A stretch of 64,000 nucleotides of DNA from DASQZK01 sp963732905 (GTDB taxonomy: Bacteria > Bacteroidota > Bacteroidia > Bacteroidales > GCA-2748055), in assembly GCA_963732905.1 (NCBI GenBank), contig CAVTBM010000007.1, positions 248,001 to 312,000 on the forward strand. Reading direction: 5' to 3'. Both the position numbers and the translations under genes were made by a program. Position 1 is the stretch's first letter. Every line of letters starts with the position of its first letter. The notes below the pieces were generated by a model. The model was not told the origin of the DNA. It ran no database searches and saw only the letters and a list, made by a program, of their open reading frames with translations. Below, piece after piece: positions 27,623-36,320 of this stretch.

Positions 27623-28492
27623 TTATCCGCCGAGCAATTTATAGATCGCTGAGAAATCCATGTCGCCAAGGCCCTGGTTTACAGCCATAGCGTATAATTC
27701 CCTTGTTGCCGCAGTTTCTGGCATAGAAATGTTATGATGATAGGCTTCACGTGTGGCCAGGAAGAGATCTTTGAGCATATGCTTCAGGGGAAAATCCGTT
27801 GAATAATCTTCAGTGGCCATTTTTACATTTTTTGAAGCCAGGAAGGGTGCAGCTACCGGCCCCCCGATCAGGATTTCCGCAAGGGTGGCATGATCGAGCC
27901 CGAGAGCCCTGCCCAATGTCATGCCCTCCGCAAAGGATGCCATGGCGTTGGCAAGCATCAGGTTAACGACCATTTTCACGGCTGAGGCTTTGCCGTTTTC
28001 ACCCAGGAACAGGATTTTACTGCCAACAGCCTCAAACAGGGGAATCAGATACTTAAGTTCATTTTCTTTTCCACCGACAAAGATGGTAAGCTCCCCATTT
28101 TCTGCAGGAAGCCTGGTGCCCGATACCGGGGCATCCACAAAATGCAGCTTCCGGGTGGTGGCTTCCTTAGCCATCTGCAGGCTAAACCCCGGGCTGACCG
28201 TACTGAAGTCAACCCATGTGGTTCCGGGTTTCAGGCTGTTGAGGAAACCCTCTTCCCCAAGGGCGTTTTCAGCAACAGCAACCGGATCAGCCAGCATGGT
28301 CATGAAAATATCCGATCCCTGAGCGAGATCACTCACCGAAGAAGCCACAGCCGCACCGGCATCTTCAAGATCCTTTGTTTTGGATGCAGTCCGGTTATAA
28401 ACACGGAGGGGAAATCCGGCCTTGAGAATATTCATGGCCATCCTGCTGCCCATGATCCCCAGTCCGAAAAATCCGATTTGTCCCTTTATCAT
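27623..28492 (-). CDS. NAD(P)-dependent beta-hydroxyacid dehydrogenase (3-hydroxyisobutyrate dehydrogenase family)
   Basis: A 289-residue enzyme of the HIBADH/GLYR family. Residues 5-30 hold the Rossmann signature GFFGLGIMGSRMAMNIL and VYNRT, where the Arg suggests NADP(H) use. DAPVSGTRLPAENGELTIFVGG (about 120-140) is the substrate loop and KMVVNLM carries the catalytic Lys near 170. The family includes succinic semialdehyde/glyoxylate reductases and tartronate semialdehyde reductases, so the substrate is open. Its start codon overlaps the stop of the Dps gene (ATGA), so translation is probably coupled. Confidence 0.9.
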   Translation of the reverse strand: MIKGQIGFFGLGIMGSRMAMNILKAGFPLRVYNRTASKTKDLEDAGAAVASSVSDLAQGSDIFMTMLADPVAVAENALGEEGFLNSLKPGTTWVDFSTVSPGFSLQMAKEATTRKLHFVDAPVSGTRLPAENGELTIFVGGKENELKYLIPLFEAVGSKILFLGENGKASAVKMVVNLMLANAMASFAEGMTLGRALGLDHATLAEILIGGPVAAPFLASKNVKMATEDYSTDFPLKHMLKDLFLATREAYHHNISMPETAATRELYAMAVNQGLGDMDFSAIYKLLGG

Positions 28493-28989
28493 GATTTCGA
28501 GGAAAAAGCCGATAACATCCAGTGTTCTTTTTCATATTGCCGGGTCATCCTGCTAATCAGGTCGGATGTCCCGATGTCGCCTACGTCTCCGGAGATATCG
28601 GCTGCATCGATGAGAAATGACTCGACCGTTTCGAGGTCCCCGATCACCTCCAGAACCATTTCCCGGGAAGATAGTCCGGTACCCGTCTCTTCGATCTGGG
28701 AATTTTCGAGATAATCACTCAGACGGCTCAACGGAGTGTGACCGAAAACCCTGATCCGTTCGGCAACGAGGTCAACGTTTTCTGCAGTTAAGGTATATAT
28801 CTCTTCAAATTTGACATGAAGATCAAAAAAATCACTGCCCTGAACATTCCAGTGATAGTTTCTGAGTTTCTGATAAAAAACGCTGAGGTTGGACAAAAGC
28901 AAATTCAGGGAGTCAACCATGTCTTTTGTCTCTTCTTTGCTGAAACCCAGTTTAACAAATTGTTTCTGTGATGATGGTGTAGTATCCAT
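28489..28989 (-). CDS. dps: Dps-family DNA-protecting ferritin-like protein
   Basis: The start at 28989 (MDTTPSSQKQ) yields 166 residues; an upstream frame extension is unlike Dps. Dps forms a 12-subunit shell that oxidises and stores iron and shields DNA in oxidative or starvation stress. Ferroxidase-site residues are visible: NYHWNVQG with His46, then FFDLHVKFEEIY and AENVDLVAERIR. First gene of a two-gene unit with the HIBADH-type dehydrogenase, which it overlaps by four bases. Confidence 0.92.
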   Translation of the reverse strand: MDTTPSSQKQFVKLGFSKEETKDMVDSLNLLLSNLSVFYQKLRNYHWNVQGSDFFDLHVKFEEIYTLTAENVDLVAERIRVFGHTPLSRLSDYLENSQIEETGTGLSSREMVLEVIGDLETVESFLIDAADISGDVGDIGTSDLISRMTRQYEKEHWMLSAFSSKS

Positions 28990-29020
28990 ATTTTTTAAAA
29001 GGTTTAAAAGGGTGATGATT

Positions 29021-29046
29021 AAAAAACCCGCCTGCCACCGGGCGGG
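29021..29046 (-). terminator. Terminator after the HdeD-like gene
   Basis: CCCGCC (29027-29032) and GGCGGG (29041-29046) form a short GC stem; on the minus strand it is followed by six T (A-run 29021-29026). It lies between the stop of the DUF308 gene at 29109 and the Dps gene. Confidence 0.75.
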
Positions 29047-29108
29047 CTGTAGTTTCATGCATATAACATTCGCAGGCAATGAAAGTTCTTCATGAAATAA
29101 GTGTAGGC

Positions 29109-29642
29109 TTATGGCTTCAGTTCCTGTTCGCCGTTGGCATATTTAAAAGCTGTATAAAGAGAGTAGATCGCATAGAATAAAGCGTAAATCCCGATGATGA
29201 CGGCAATGATCTTCGCTCCTTCAAACGGATTAAAAAGCAGCAGCAGTCCAACCACGAGGGAAAGGATACCGTTGAAGAGGATGAGTCCGGCACTCATATT
29301 CAGGGCTCGCAGACGGTTGTATGATGAAAGCTGAAGCAGTGCAATGATGACCGCCCAGATGCCGAAAAAGGCAATAATGACACTCACGGAAATATGCGGA
29401 TAAAGGATGATTATCAGCCCGAACAGGACATTGATACTCCCTTCGATAAGCCAGAATGTTCCTGTACCGCCTTTATGCCTGATACGGAAAGCATAACCCA
29501 GTGCAATAATCCCGCCCGCCAGGGCAAAGATGCCAAAATAGGTTGCCAGAAGAACAATGGACTTAGAGGGATTTACCAGAATCAATATCCCGAAAATAAG
29601 TGCAAGAATGCCCTTTAAAGCGGATGCAAGCCAGTTTTTCAT
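29109..29642 (-). CDS. HdeD/DUF308-family membrane protein
   Basis: A 177-residue protein with six hydrophobic segments. Pairs of repeats such as ILALIFGILILVNP and GINVLFGLIIILYP-like helices (SINVLFGLIIILYPHISVS, ILSLVVGLLLLFNPFEGAK) are the DUF308 pattern of HdeD, an inner-membrane protein linked with acid resistance in E. coli. The role in this phylum is not known. It lies upstream of Dps on the same strand but is separated by a terminator. Confidence 0.88.
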   Translation of the reverse strand: MKNWLASALKGILALIFGILILVNPSKSIVLLATYFGIFALAGGIIALGYAFRIRHKGGTGTFWLIEGSINVLFGLIIILYPHISVSVIIAFFGIWAVIIALLQLSSYNRLRALNMSAGLILFNGILSLVVGLLLLFNPFEGAKIIAVIIGIYALFYAIYSLYTAFKYANGEQELKP

Positions 29643-29734
29643 ATTTATTTTGAATTAATGAGTTTGACCGTATTTAAATAAGACCGGAATTTCAGTATCC
29701 AAATCCAAAAACACTACCCCGGAAGAATCAACCG

Positions 29735-30280
29735 CTAATAAGAAAGCAGCGCAAAGCCTTTCAGCTGATCATTGACCAGAACGTTGAACGCGGCAGCGGA
29801 AATGATCATTCGCGGATTAACCCAGTCGGTCCTGTAATGATTCTGCATCAGGCTCTGCGAGCAGACGTAAATCTTTACACCACTGTCAAGCAGTTCCTGG
29901 ATGAGTTTCGAATTGGGATTGGCCTGTCCGGTCAGCTCCTGGTACTTCTCATCGGTGAGAGCAAGCGAAACAGCGTCGGCGTGAATAACTGCCTCCACCT
30001 TCATGTCGGAAGGCTGAATGCCATACAGGGCATACAGGTTGAGAAACATCGCGAGATGCTCGAGACCCGGGTTTAACTTGAACTGAAAGGCTGCCTCTTT
30101 GGAAATATCGAAAAGGATAAGGTTGTCCAGGTTTTTGTCGGGAAAAACTTTGGCTGCCTCAACCTTGTAAACGCCACCGTAGTCTTTTATTACGGGATAC
30201 TGAATGTCCTGTCCTTCCGCTTTCTGAAAGGTATAAATGAAGGTGAACAGTAACAGGACTAAACAATGAATTCTTGACAT
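29735..30280 (-). CDS. Exported DsrE-like protein
   Basis: A 181-residue protein with a signal peptide (MSRIHCLVLLLFTFIYTF, to ~23). The mature part has the DsrE/DsrF-like fold pattern: FKLNPGLEHLAMFLNLYALYGI, VEAVIHADAVSLALTDEKY, LIQELLDSGVKIYVCSQSLMQNHY. The Cys in VCSQS is at the position of the sulfur-carrying cysteine of DsrE-like proteins. Most DsrE proteins are cytoplasmic sulfur carriers; an exported version points to periplasmic sulfur or thiol handling, which is inferred. Followed 15 bases upstream by a small membrane protein gene on the same strand. Confidence 0.78.
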   Translation of the reverse strand: MSRIHCLVLLLFTFIYTFQKAEGQDIQYPVIKDYGGVYKVEAAKVFPDKNLDNLILFDISKEAAFQFKLNPGLEHLAMFLNLYALYGIQPSDMKVEAVIHADAVSLALTDEKYQELTGQANPNSKLIQELLDSGVKIYVCSQSLMQNHYRTDWVNPRMIISAAAFNVLVNDQLKGFALLSY

Positions 30281-30295
30281 TTTTAAATGATTTGA

Positions 30296-30508
30296 TTATT
30301 TTTTTATTTTTTTTCCTGCTGAGATAAACATCAGAATGCTGACGAGGATTAAAAGCAGGCTGAGAATAAGGGGAACAAGACCCTCAGTGAAAGGTGCAGA
30401 ACTAACATCCACAGAATGCGCAACGGTAGCGTCAATGATAGTCTTGACGCCGAAAAATACCAGCCCGGCCACACCTATAATCAGAACTATTGTGCCTGTC
30501 TGTCTCAT
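30296..30508 (-). CDS. Small two-helix membrane protein (DUF3185-like)
   Basis: A 70-residue protein with two membrane helices (residues ~5-25 and ~44-64), a polar loop (TVAHSVDVSSAPFTEG) and a basic end (GKKIKK). The layout resembles small DUF3185-type proteins, but the match is by pattern only. It is 15 bases before the DsrE-like gene and probably in the same transcript. Confidence 0.6.
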   Translation of the reverse strand: MRQTGTIVLIIGVAGLVFFGVKTIIDATVAHSVDVSSAPFTEGLVPLILSLLLILVSILMFISAGKKIKK

Positions 30509-30780
30509 GATCTGTCTGTTTTAATTTTATTCAATGATGCTAACTGAAGTGAATAATCTTTAATAAAATTCACTTAGGAGGAGATATACGATACTGTATT
30601 TCGTTTTAACCGGCACTCCTTTAATTCTTTTGTAAAGATGCATATGCAGGTATTAAGTCATACAAAATTGTGCCAATCCCGGTTTGTCGGCAATTTTGAG
30701 GGAAATATGTTGAAACACACTGATTATTGTAGAATTATTTCAACAAGGGAGAGGAGGGATACAGGGAGTTCCGGATCTGG

Positions 30781-30924
30781 TCAGAGGCGGTCGCTCAGAT
30801 CTTTCATCCGGTTTTCAAGGAGCGAAACTTTTTCCTCCAGTTTCCGGATACGGGCAGACAATTCCTTATTGATCTTTTCAAGAAGGAGTTTGTTTTTCAT
30901 TATATCGTCCTGAAATTGCTGCAT
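30781..30924 (-). CDS. Possible small coiled-coil protein
   Basis: From ATG at 30924 a 47-residue product, nearly all heptad-patterned (LLLEKINKELSARIRKLEEK, then VSLLENRMKDLSDRL), forms one long amphipathic coiled coil. The regular heptads suggest a real gene, but there is no recognised family and no clear promoter. Its upstream neighbours on both sides are about 200 bases away. Keep as tentative. Confidence 0.4.
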   Translation of the reverse strand: MQQFQDDIMKNKLLLEKINKELSARIRKLEEKVSLLENRMKDLSDRL

Positions 30925-31040
30925 TTGAGATAATTTTAGGGGTTGACAAAGAATACAGATTCGCGTCACCATTTTTCCTTCCGGCCGTCAGACAGCCGGG
31001 CAGAGACAGGCCTGATGTTTCGCGGTATCAGAAAAATAAG

Positions 31041-31080
31041 AGGGCTGCCCCGTCAGTCATCTGACGAAAAGGGCAGCCCT
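31041..31080 (-). terminator. Long hairpin terminator of the sugar isomerase-like gene
   Basis: AGGGCTGCCC (31041-31050) pairs perfectly with GGGCAGCCCT (31071-31080); inside, CGTCAG/CTGACG (31051-31056, 31061-31066) pair around a TCAT loop. On the minus strand a T-rich stretch follows. It ends 21 bases after the stop of the gene at 31102. Confidence 0.85.
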
Positions 31081-31101
31081 GAAAGATCGTGATGATCCGG
31101 A

Positions 31102-31971
31102 TTATTTCACATAATCCGCATTCTGTAAGAATTCAAAACTTTTTTCCACGCTGACGATCGGATCATAATTATATTCTTCCACTTCAACGATATAGTATTT
31201 AACGCCGGCTTTTTCTGCATTCGCAAATATTCGTTTGAAGTCCATCTTGCCGCTTGCACCCAGTTCTGCTTTGTCTTTCACATGCCATAACTCAAAACGG
31301 CCGGGGTATTTGTCAAAATAGGCTACCGGATCGGCTCCGCCTTCCACAACCCAGTAAAGATCCATCTGGAACATGACTTTTTGAGGGTCTGTATTTTGCA
31401 GCATAAAATCATAAATCGTCTGACCGTCAATCTGACCGAATTCCTTATCATGATTATGATATCCGAAGCGGATACCATTCTGGTTGCATTTTTCACCCAC
31501 GGCATTGAAATAATCGCAGTATTTTTTCAATACATCCAGGCTTTGATATGCATCAGGCCCCATGAATGGCTGTACGATAAACTTTACACCGGCAGCCTTG
31601 TGCGCGGCAATGCACTGATCCCACCATTCCATGGTCTTATCCCAGGAGGCAGAATCGGGAACCACCTGCCCGGTATGTGAGCTCAGGAAGTCCATGCCGT
31701 TCTGTTTAACCAGCGTGGCAAAAGCAACCGGATCCATCCCGTAAAACTTACCATTGTCGTAACCTGCTGCTTCCACAAAACCGTATCCGATTTTTCCAAC
31801 TTTTATGATTGTGGAATCAGGGGCTGTTTTCATGTCATCTCTAACCGACCAGAGCTGAAGGCCGATGTATTTATCTTTTTTCTTTTCAGAGCATGAGTTC
31901 ATAAGGCTGACAAATAAAAGAGAAACAAAAATAAGGGTCAGAAATCTAAAAGGGAAAGCTTTGTTTTTCAT
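31102..31971 (-). CDS. Sugar phosphate isomerase/epimerase-like lipoprotein
   Basis: A 289-residue protein with the AP endonuclease family 2/xylose isomerase-like TIM barrel: YIGLQLWSVRDDM at the barrel start, FLSSHTGQ, FGYHNHDKEF, MFQMDLYWVVEGGADP and LWHVKDKAE, with the His, Glu and Asp that usually bind metal. The N-terminus is a lipoprotein signal (SLMNSC, Cys27), so it is exported. Bacteroidota hold many such secreted proteins near sugar-oxidising dehydrogenases; no partner oxidoreductase is next to it here. Substrate unknown. Confidence 0.88.
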   Translation of the reverse strand: MKNKAFPFRFLTLIFVSLLFVSLMNSCSEKKKDKYIGLQLWSVRDDMKTAPDSTIIKVGKIGYGFVEAAGYDNGKFYGMDPVAFATLVKQNGMDFLSSHTGQVVPDSASWDKTMEWWDQCIAAHKAAGVKFIVQPFMGPDAYQSLDVLKKYCDYFNAVGEKCNQNGIRFGYHNHDKEFGQIDGQTIYDFMLQNTDPQKVMFQMDLYWVVEGGADPVAYFDKYPGRFELWHVKDKAELGASGKMDFKRIFANAEKAGVKYYIVEVEEYNYDPIVSVEKSFEFLQNADYVK

Positions 31972-32050
31972 TGCATGAAGGGTTGGTTAATTTGGGTATG
32001 AATATATGCATTTCTGTTTAAAACAGAAACCCGGGAGAGGAAATTTTGAT

Positions 32051-32110
32051 GGGAAGTTAGGAAGTTAGGGAGTTATGAGGTTATGAGGTTATGGAGTTAT
32101 GGAGTTAGGA
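32051..32110 (+). repeat. GTTAGGRA/GTTATGGA octamer array
   Basis: About seven tandem degenerate octamers (GAAGTTAG, GGAGTTAT, GAGGTTAT, GGAGTTAT ...) between two minus-strand lipoprotein genes. The same octamers appear at 50635, 52082 (reverse orientation), 58469 and 58970 (reverse), making this a dispersed repeat family in the chromosome. No open frame or promoter was seen inside it. Confidence 0.85.
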
Positions 32111-32149
32111 ATATTACTCCATTTCACTAAATAGCTCATTCAGGGTTCT

Positions 32150-32254
<105 letters not shown>

Positions 32255-33139
32255 CTACTCTCTCACAAGTTTATAAGCCATGATCCTGTTGGCAAAAAAT
32301 GTAGGCACAAGAAGCAGGTTTTTCGCCGGGATATATGTGATGTCGGCGGAATTGATTTTTTCATTTTTGGTGTTGATGAGAGAGATCTTGTGATGATCCG
32401 GGTAGATCATGTAGATCTCCCCGGCCCAGTCGGAGACCAGCCAGTAACCCGGATAGCCGGCCCAGGTAATCCCGTCGCCACTCTGAATATTTTCCGTGAT
32501 TATGCTGATCATTTTTGTCCGGATATCAATCGACTCGAGCCTGCTGCTACCATCCGAGGCTTCCAGGATACGGCTGCTGTCCACGTACAGGCCGTTCGGG
32601 TGATTCAGCCCGTCGGCGAGCCATACGCTGAGTTCACCATTCTTCAGCCGGTAAATTTTACTTGTATCGCTGTCACTGACATATACCGTACCCTTACCAT
32701 CGGAAGCCACGTCGTTCAGCATTGAAGATCCGGGGGCATGGTAATGCTGAACTACGGTCCCCTTGTCCATATCGATCCCGACAAGTTCGTCAATGTCTGC
32801 AGTGTACAGCCGGTCACCGGCTATTGCCAGTCCTTTCGGACCTTTCAGCCCTTTCACCCATTCCAGTTCAATCAGATCTCCGGAGGGACTGAGTTTGGAA
32901 ATAAAACCGTTCCCCTCAGCCTGCCCACGGTTTATATTCGATACATAACACTGATTCCGGGTACTGTCATAAACAACAGACTCCGGGGTTCTGAAAACCG
33001 AATCGGTCATCCAGGCCTGTTCCAGTCTGAAGCTTGCGTTGGATGGTGATTCACTTCGGACCTTTTCTTTTTTGACACCGATATTACAGGTTGCAAGTAC
33101 CGGGATGAAAATCAGGAGGAGGTAAACAGGTCGTTTCAT
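32255..33139 (-). CDS. SMP-30/gluconolactonase-like beta-propeller lipoprotein
   Basis: A 294-residue lipoprotein (VLATC lipobox, Cys17). The body has six-bladed propeller repeats of the SMP-30/Gluconolactonase/LRE type: TPESVVYDSTRNQCYVSN, GLKGPKGLAIAGDRLYTADI, MLNDVASDGKGTVYVSDSDT, LNHPNGLYVDSSRI, ending in TYIPAKNLLLVPTFFANRI. Enzymes of this group hydrolyse lactones, but some are binding proteins; metal ligands (Glu, Asn, Asp) are only partly identifiable. Its 3' end touches the heptamer array. Confidence 0.85.
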   Translation of the reverse strand: MKRPVYLLLIFIPVLATCNIGVKKEKVRSESPSNASFRLEQAWMTDSVFRTPESVVYDSTRNQCYVSNINRGQAEGNGFISKLSPSGDLIELEWVKGLKGPKGLAIAGDRLYTADIDELVGIDMDKGTVVQHYHAPGSSMLNDVASDGKGTVYVSDSDTSKIYRLKNGELSVWLADGLNHPNGLYVDSSRILEASDGSSRLESIDIRTKMISIITENIQSGDGITWAGYPGYWLVSDWAGEIYMIYPDHHKISLINTKNEKINSADITYIPAKNLLLVPTFFANRIMAYKLVRE

Positions 33140-33610
33140 GGTTGTAGTGTTTAGGTGTTAAGGTTATGGTGAAACAAACCGGGAAAGAATAATGTTTGAA
33201 CAACCTGTCAATCCGGGCTTTCGGATTTTCAACAGCCAGATCATCGGCAGGAAAAAGAGGAAACACTTCCCAAAAAGGTTACTTTCCCGAAGGAGAAGAA
33301 AGGGTGGATGCCCTGGACACTTCTAAAGTTCTTCCGGAACTTCCGGTCCAGTAAATCCGGGTATGCTCCGCTGCTGAAGCAGTCTCTGTTACCGGCTTTT
33401 TCATCTCCCCGCTTGCCCGTACTATCTCTGTTTTCCGAATTCTCAGAGTTTCTTTCGGTCAGATAAATAATCTCTTCCGAACCATTTTTTCGCCGGTTGG
33501 TTATTTATACAGTGCCGTTTTGTGAAACCCAGCGAGAACCGGAATGATCTCCGGATCGGAGCAGGATGACGGGCAGTGCATATCGTGAAAGAAAGAATCA
33601 GGAGTTTATC
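33140..33610. other. Divergent intergenic region, no gene recognised
   Basis: A 471-base gap between the SMP-30-like and cupin genes. It contains a TTCCGGAA palindrome near 33333 and a short minus-strand frame of about 57 codons at roughly 33289-33460 without a good start or family likeness. I see no clear promoter pair and no RNA gene. Confidence 0.4.
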
Positions 33611-34150
33611 ATGAATAGGGTTAAGGAGTTAACACAGTTGGATATTCAGACTTATATTTTGATGGAGAACGGATACTTTCCAAACAACGGTTCCCTTCCT
33701 CTTCTGATTTACCGGAGCGTAATCCGGTTCGACGGAGGAGATCCGGGACAGGAAGTGGAAAATCTGTTTCATGATAATCATTGGTTCAACTCATGGCATG
33801 ATGGAATTTTCAGATTTCACCACTATCACAGTAATGCACATGAAGTACTGGGCATTTACGGAGGTATTGCAAAAGTACAGCTTGGCGGTGAGGGCAGCCT
33901 CACTACAGAATTGGGAAAGGGCGACGTGGTGGTCATTCCGGCCGGAGTGGCCCACAGAAATATGGGTTCATCGGGTGATTTCGTTTGCGTCGGGGCTTAC
34001 CCGGGTAGCTCTGATTATGATATGAATTACGGGAAAGAAGGGGAACGGCCGGAAACCGACAGGAATATCGATAGAGTGTCCCTGCCTGAAAGAGATCCTG
34101 TATATGGTGAAAAGGGTCCTCTTTTTACATATTGGTACAAATCATCTTAA
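33611..34150 (+). CDS. Cupin-domain protein, YjlB-like
   Basis: The ATG at 33611 has AGGAG seven bases upstream, a rare clear ribosome site here, and is preferred over an in-frame ATG at 33566; the product has 179 residues. The single cupin is complete: FRFHHYHSNAHEVLGIYGG (motif 1, three His and one Glu as metal ligands) and GDVVVIPAGVAHRN (motif 2), then GAYPGSSDYDM. This matches the YjlB-type group, whose function is unknown. It is followed ten bases later by an SDR gene, probably an operon. Confidence 0.85.
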   Translation: MNRVKELTQLDIQTYILMENGYFPNNGSLPLLIYRSVIRFDGGDPGQEVENLFHDNHWFNSWHDGIFRFHHYHSNAHEVLGIYGGIAKVQLGGEGSLTTELGKGDVVVIPAGVAHRNMGSSGDFVCVGAYPGSSDYDMNYGKEGERPETDRNIDRVSLPERDPVYGEKGPLFTYWYKSS

Positions 34151-34159
34151 TCGGCGTTT

Positions 34160-34897
34160 ATGATTATTCTTATTACCGGAACATCATCAGGTATCGGCCT
34201 TGCGCTTGCACTGGGGTATCTGGAGGCTGGACACCAGGTCCTGGGAATCAGCAGGAAACCAAATGCTGACCTGGAAAAATATGATACCTTTCGTTTTCTT
34301 CAACAGGATATCTCAGAATTTGAAGAGCTGAAAGTGAAGCTTACCCGTTTCCTGCGGGGAACAGAACAAATGGACCTTTTAATTCTGAATGCCGCTATCC
34401 TTTCCCGGATTAAAGACCTTGGCGAAACCGGTCTTGAAGAGATCCGGAGAGTCATGGATGTCAACGTCTGGGCAAATAAAATCATCATCGATACCCTTTT
34501 TGAATCGGGCTGCAAAGTTAAACAGGTCGTTGCCATTTCATCCGGTGCAGCTATCAGTGCTGCGAGGGGATGGAACGCCTATTCCCTCTCCAAAGCTACG
34601 TTGAATATGCTTATCAGCCTGTATTCAAAGGAACATCCGGAAACCCACTTTTCTGCCCTGGCTCCCGGAATTATCAATACTGGCATGCAGGAATATATCC
34701 GGGAGCTGCCCGGCGGAGACCGGTTCCCTGTAGTCAGGAGACTTCGTGAAATGTATTCAACATCCGGGATGCCTGGTCCGGAAGAGGCTGCTGTCAAGCT
34801 GATGCAGAGTATTGAAAGGGTCAAAGAAGTGGAGAGCGGCCGGTATACCGATGTAAGGAATATGAACGTGGAAAGTTCGAACAAAAATGAAGCCTGA
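34160..34897 (+). CDS. Short-chain dehydrogenase/reductase
   Basis: A 245-residue SDR with the cofactor loop TGTSSGIG near the N-terminus, NAAI in the core, the catalytic Ser in AISSGAAISAARGWN and the YSLSK Tyr/Lys motif. Arg after the first beta-strand region (GISRKPN) suggests NADP(H). The C-terminal part includes APGIINTGM. Close spacing to the cupin gene suggests a shared pathway, but the substrate is unknown. Confidence 0.9.
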   Translation: MIILITGTSSGIGLALALGYLEAGHQVLGISRKPNADLEKYDTFRFLQQDISEFEELKVKLTRFLRGTEQMDLLILNAAILSRIKDLGETGLEEIRRVMDVNVWANKIIIDTLFESGCKVKQVVAISSGAAISAARGWNAYSLSKATLNMLISLYSKEHPETHFSALAPGIINTGMQEYIRELPGGDRFPVVRRLREMYSTSGMPGPEEAAVKLMQSIERVKEVESGRYTDVRNMNVESSNKNEA

Positions 34898-35128
34898 TCT
34901 GTTTGGTGTTCAATTAGAGATAAAGATTGAGTGATGCTAGGGGAATAATGGATTACAGGTCAACTTTTTGTGACATGAATTCCACAATAGTCAGGATAGT
35001 CACAGGAAGCACTGGAAAATTAAATAGTTGAAATACAGCTGTTTGCTGGATATGACCAGCGCAAACCCGACTACATGGCATAATTTTATCAGTCTTTGAT
35101 GATTGAACCAGGATAATAAAGTCAGAAC

Positions 35129-35452
35129 ATGGATTTAATTGAGATGCATTGCAGATCACTTCCCCGGGGAACACTACCTCTGGTGGAGGGTGAAATAAAC
35201 GATTATCTTAAGCAGTTAGCCCCGGGATGGATTGTCGGAAAAGGTACAATACTCAGACGTGAATTTATGTTTGAGGATTTTAACCGGGGTGTGGTTTTCG
35301 TTAATGATATTGCAGCCATTGCGGATGCGGAGAATCATCATCCTGATATTGGGCTGCATTACAATAAGGTGGAGATTGAATTATCTACTCACAGCATAAA
35401 TGGCCTGTCGGTAAACGATTTTATTATGGCCGCTAAAATTGATCAGATTTAA
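35129..35452 (+). CDS. phhB: Pterin-4a-carbinolamine dehydratase
   Basis: A 107-residue PCD/DCoH-family enzyme (EC 4.2.1.96) that dehydrates 4a-hydroxytetrahydropterin formed by aromatic amino acid hydroxylases. The motif ENHHPDIGLHYNKVEIELSTH contains the catalytic histidines, and GLSVNDFIMAAKID closes the fold. Length matches the family. No phenylalanine hydroxylase gene is nearby, so its partner, or a role in molybdopterin-type chemistry, is unknown. The SOD gene starts 38 bases later on the same strand. Confidence 0.93.
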   Translation: MDLIEMHCRSLPRGTLPLVEGEINDYLKQLAPGWIVGKGTILRREFMFEDFNRGVVFVNDIAAIADAENHHPDIGLHYNKVEIELSTHSINGLSVNDFIMAAKIDQI

Positions 35453-35489
35453 ATATATCCTAATTATAAATAATTTCGGAGGAAATGTA

Positions 35490-36068
35490 ATGAAAAAAAT
35501 GAAGTTTATGTTCGAAGGTCTTGCTGTCTTAACCTTGTTTCTGGCTCTGAGCAGCTGTAATTCAAATCCACGGCAGCAAATGCAGTCCCCTTCTAATGAA
35601 ATGTCCGGACCAGAGGTAACCAAAGCGGTGTGTGTTCTGCATCCTACAGAGGGTAACCAGGTGTACGGAACGGTTACCTTCACCAAGGTCGACAGTGGTA
35701 TTCATATTGTTGCAGACGTTCATGGCCTCACAGAAGGTAAACATGGATTCCATGTTCATGAATATGGTGATTGCACGGCAGCTGACGGTTCATCGGCAGG
35801 AGGTCATTTCAATCCTGAAGGTGTGAAACATGCAGGTCCGGGTGATGCCATCAGGCATGTGGGTGATATGGGAAATTTAACTGCAGATGCCGACGGTAAT
35901 GCCACCCTGGACATGACTGATAACCTGATGACTTTCTCCGGTAAGCATTCCATTATCGGACGCGGAATCGTGGTTCACGCCGGTGCTGATGATCTGACAT
36001 CCCAGCCTTCCGGAAATTCAGGACCCAGGGTTGCTTGTGGGGTCATCGGGATTGCAGCGGAAAAATAA
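35490..36068 (+). CDS. sodC: Cu-Zn superoxide dismutase (lipoprotein)
   Basis: The start at 35490 follows CGGAGG by seven bases; the upstream frame overlaps the pterin dehydratase and is not needed. The product has 192 residues with a lipobox (LSSC, Cys23), so the enzyme is anchored in the periplasm. All metal ligands are visible: GFHVHEYGDC (two Cu His), GHFNPEGVKHAGP...RHVGD (bridging His, Zn His and Asp), and GIVVHAGADD (Cu His). Cys in YGDC and RVACGVIG form the conserved disulfide. It removes superoxide (EC 1.15.1.1). Confidence 0.94.
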   Translation: MKKMKFMFEGLAVLTLFLALSSCNSNPRQQMQSPSNEMSGPEVTKAVCVLHPTEGNQVYGTVTFTKVDSGIHIVADVHGLTEGKHGFHVHEYGDCTAADGSSAGGHFNPEGVKHAGPGDAIRHVGDMGNLTADADGNATLDMTDNLMTFSGKHSIIGRGIVVHAGADDLTSQPSGNSGPRVACGVIGIAAEK

Positions 36069-36320
36069 CCGTAATAGCAATCACCACAAGATTTTCTTTA
36101 ACCGGGAGTGACGGAAAAACATATGCTGAATGGAATTTATCCTGAAGATTCTATGGCAATTGGAGATTAGGGATAAATCGCAGTGCAAACCATTGACGAT
36201 TATATGATTCTTCTGGCTTAAGGTTTGGTTTACCGGTTTTTCCGGGGCACTCCCGTTATTTTATTTGGAATTTGTTCTGTTACCGGGCTTTATAAGCGCC
36301 GCTAATCAGCAGATGTCCTG

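Noticed and set aside
33289..33460. Short minus-strand frame of about 57 codons before the cupin gene
   Set aside because: No start codon signal, no family pattern and no neighbour support; left as unexplained intergenic sequence.
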